Assembly (NCBI GenBank): GCA_964486555.1
Contig: CAZANP010000011.1
Coordinates: 1-43,352, forward strand
DNA: 43,352 nucleotides
Reading direction: 5' to 3'
From: 4484-232 sp964486555
Lineage (GTDB): Bacteria; Thermotogota; Thermotogae; Thermotogales; Thermotogaceae
Shown here: in pieces, positions 42,022 through 43,352 of the stretch
How positions within the stretch are numbered: position 1 is the first letter of the stretch
How the letters are laid out: the number at the start of each line of letters is the position of its first letter
Position numbers and translations under genes: made by a program
Notes under the pieces: generated by a model
What the model saw: the letters and a program-made list of their open reading frames with translations, nothing else
Databases searched by the model: none
What the model was told of the DNA's origin: nothing

Positions 42022-42313
42022 CGCTTTGAAAAAATGGATAAGTTCTGTGGAGAAAAAGAACATCTTGAAGGTGGGATACTTCGGGTCCTATGCGAAGGGA
42101 AACTGGGGTGTTGGGAGCGACCTTGATGTTGTCATAATCGTTGAAAGGTGTGATCTACCTTTTGAAAAAAGAGGTACGATGCGGGATTTTTCCGACATAC
42201 CTGTGCCGGTGGATGTTTTCGTTTATACAGGAAAAGAATGGGAACAAATGAAAGAAACTTTCAAAGATGTGAAATGGATGTATATATCTGAGCAAGGACA
42301 GTTGGATCGTTAG
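41960..42313 (+). CDS. MNT-type nucleotidyltransferase (putative antitoxin)
   Basis: This 117-aa minimal nucleotidyltransferase has the pol-beta signature FGSYAKGNWGVGSDLDVVII with Gly42-Ser43 and catalytic Asp54 and Asp56; a third acidic residue is Asp85 in VPVDVFVY. MNT antitoxins can inactivate HEPN toxins by AMPylation. The ATG at 41960 lies inside the HEPN gene and is preceded by a strong SD, GAGGAGG, about 10 nt upstream, so the 62-nt overlap appears real. All catalytic residues are present, so the enzyme is probably active. Confidence 0.9.
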   Translation: MPVRSLNSSVLKWPNREEVINALKKWISSVEKKNILKVGYFGSYAKGNWGVGSDLDVVIIVERCDLPFEKRGTMRDFSDIPVPVDVFVYTGKEWEQMKETFKDVKWMYISEQGQLDR

Positions 42314-42395
42314 GGAATTATCTAAAATTTGCATTTCGCTTTCAGTTATTTTTTGATTTCCCTTTTGATTCCTTAACAACCGTTATCTGTTTATC

Positions 42396-43352
42396 TCAAT
42401 CATCACCATAGATTTTCCTGACAACTCTTCTAACTTCATGAACGTGTGACTCTTTCAATATTAGGATACCTTCATCTCCTTCAACTACAATCACATCTTC
42501 AAGTCCAACGATCGCGATTCGTTTTTTAACACCTTTTACAAAGACCTTTTCGCTATCGACGAGTATTAGATTATCCTTTTCAATTGAATACCCTTCAATC
42601 TCTCTCACAGATACCCAATTTCCAATATCAGACCACTCAAATTCTCCTTTTACCATCATTATGTTGCAACTTTTCTCCAAAACCGCATAATCTATGCTTA
42701 CTCCTTCTATATTCTCATAAACTTTTCTCAATTCTTTGATATTTCTTACATTCACATTTGCGAGCTTTTCATATATCTTTTTTGCATGTTTTTTCATCTC
42801 TTCAACAAGATCTATCCCTTTCCACACGAATATTCCGCTATTCCAGTAAAATGTACCTTTTTCTACAAATTCCATCGCCGTTTCATAATCAGGTTTTTCT
42901 CTGAATTTTTTAACTGAGAATATACCATCCTCTGTCTCTCGTCCAATTTCTATGTACCCATAGCCTGTTTCTGGTCTTGTAGGTTTTATACCTATTGTGA
43001 ATAACCTCCTGTATTTTTCAACACCTTTGGCTGCTTTCTCAAGAGTTTCCCAAAACTTCTTTTTATCTGGTATAAAATGATCGGCTGGAAGAGTCACAAT
43101 AATTTCTTCAAGGCCAATGTACAATGCACCTAGCAGACACGCTGGAGCTGTATTCCTTTTCATCGGTTCTGGTATGATATTTTGATAAGGTATTTCTGGT
43201 ATTTCTTCATGTATCTTTTGCACGAATTTTTCAAGAGTCACTATAAAAATGTCCTGAGGTTTTAAAAAAGTTGCAAGCCGCTCAAAAGTCTGACGGATAA
43301 GGGATTTATTACCAAATAAGTTGAGAAATTGCTTTGGCTTGTCAGGCGTTGA
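42396..43352 (-). CDS. manC: Mannose-1-phosphate guanylyltransferase-like protein, N-terminus outside window
   Basis: This enzyme would make GDP-mannose from mannose 1-phosphate and GTP. The frame is open to the right edge and the codons up to 43352 encode STPDKPKQFLNLFGNKSLIR, so the gene extends beyond the window; only about 17 residues, including the GGxGxRxWPLS loop, should be missing. Visible motifs are IIPEPMKRNTAPA, LPADHFI, ETGYGYIEIG, VKKFREKPD, YWNSGIFVW, SIDYAVLEKS and WSDIGNW. It is the short form without a phosphomannose isomerase domain. The gene is AT-rich compared with its neighbours. An in-frame ATG/GTG at 43241 is internal and not the true start. Confidence 0.9.
   Translation of the reverse strand, partial: STPDKPKQFLNLFGNKSLIRQTFERLATFLKPQDIFIVTLEKFVQKIHEEIPEIPYQNIIPEPMKRNTAPACLLGALYIGLEEIIVTLPADHFIPDKKKFWETLEKAAKGVEKYRRLFTIGIKPTRPETGYGYIEIGRETEDGIFSVKKFREKPDYETAMEFVEKGTFYWNSGIFVWKGIDLVEEMKKHAKKIYEKLANVNVRNIKELRKVYENIEGVSIDYAVLEKSCNIMMVKGEFEWSDIGNWVSVREIEGYSIEKDNLILVDSEKVFVKGVKKRIAIVGLEDVIVVEGDEGILILKESHVHEVRRVVRKIYGDD

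Noticed and set aside
42314..42395. Terminator between the MNT and manC-like genes
   Set aside because: There is a T-rich stretch (TTATTTTTTGATT) but only a weak, imperfect stem, so I do not call it.
43239..43241. GTG at 43241 as start of the manC-like gene
   Set aside because: The same frame is open to the window edge and encodes conserved N-terminal guanylyltransferase sequence, so the gene is cut by the edge rather than starting here.

Overview
The window looks like chromosomal DNA of a hyperthermophilic or thermophilic bacterium of the Thermotogota, close to Thermotoga. The reasons are: CheY, CheW, CheC, CheD and CheA resemble the Thermotoga maritima proteins as I remember them; CheC/CheD-type adaptation and SpoVS occur in a non-spore-forming context; Arg is mostly AGA/AGG; Shine-Dalgarno (SD) sites are strong and purine-rich; GTG and TTG starts are common; and genes are packed with many 4-nt start/stop overlaps. 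No database search was run, so the genus call is inference.

Layout. (a) 1-1601, minus: a CMD/AhpD-like protein, an amidohydrolase and the start of a short-chain dehydrogenase form one operon. (b) 1692-3851, plus: a DUF2202 ferritin-like protein whose signal peptide lies in another reading frame, then an orphan sugar/nucleoside-type ABC ATPase. A hairpin at 3849-3872 ends both this unit and the convergent 883-aa lipoprotein gene. (c) 12852-6599, minus: cinA-cheA-cheW-cheY-fliO-fliP-fliQ-PHP phosphoesterase, covering chemotaxis signalling and part of the flagellar export gate. (d) 12895-29033, plus: pcm, a 1428-aa modular lipoprotein, rpoN, thiamine pyrophosphokinase, dxr, site-2 protease, ispG, CBS-ACT protein, uppP, MBL hydrolase, glgA, galT, spoVS, a 78-aa protein and a flavin-reductase-like protein. 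Most are coupled by overlaps, and they link isoprenoid synthesis (dxr, ispG), undecaprenyl-phosphate recycling (uppP) and glycogen/galactose metabolism. (e) 39986-29004, minus: fliR-flhB-flhA-flhF-flhG-two PilZ proteins-cheC-cheD-fliA-three unknown proteins-DUF218 protein. This supplies the rest of the export gate, the flagellar placement proteins, c-di-GMP effectors, adaptation enzymes and sigma-28. Its last gene overlaps the last gene of (d) tail to tail. (f) 39987-43352: a 244-nt spacer with divergent promoters around a long imperfect inverted repeat; a glycosyltransferase resembling mannosylglycerate synthase; a HEPN/MNT toxin-antitoxin pair; and a 5'-truncated, AT-rich manC-like GDP-mannose pyrophosphorylase gene.

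Blocks (c) and (e) together encode FliO, P, Q, R, FlhA and FlhB, the CheA/W/Y core and CheC/CheD adaptation. No receptor, motor, hook or filament gene is in the window. I saw no rRNA, tRNA, CRISPR array or insertion sequence. No stretch longer than 300 bases lacks a gene. The less explained parts are the two multidomain lipoproteins, the unknown genes behind fliA, and the accessory region after 40,000.
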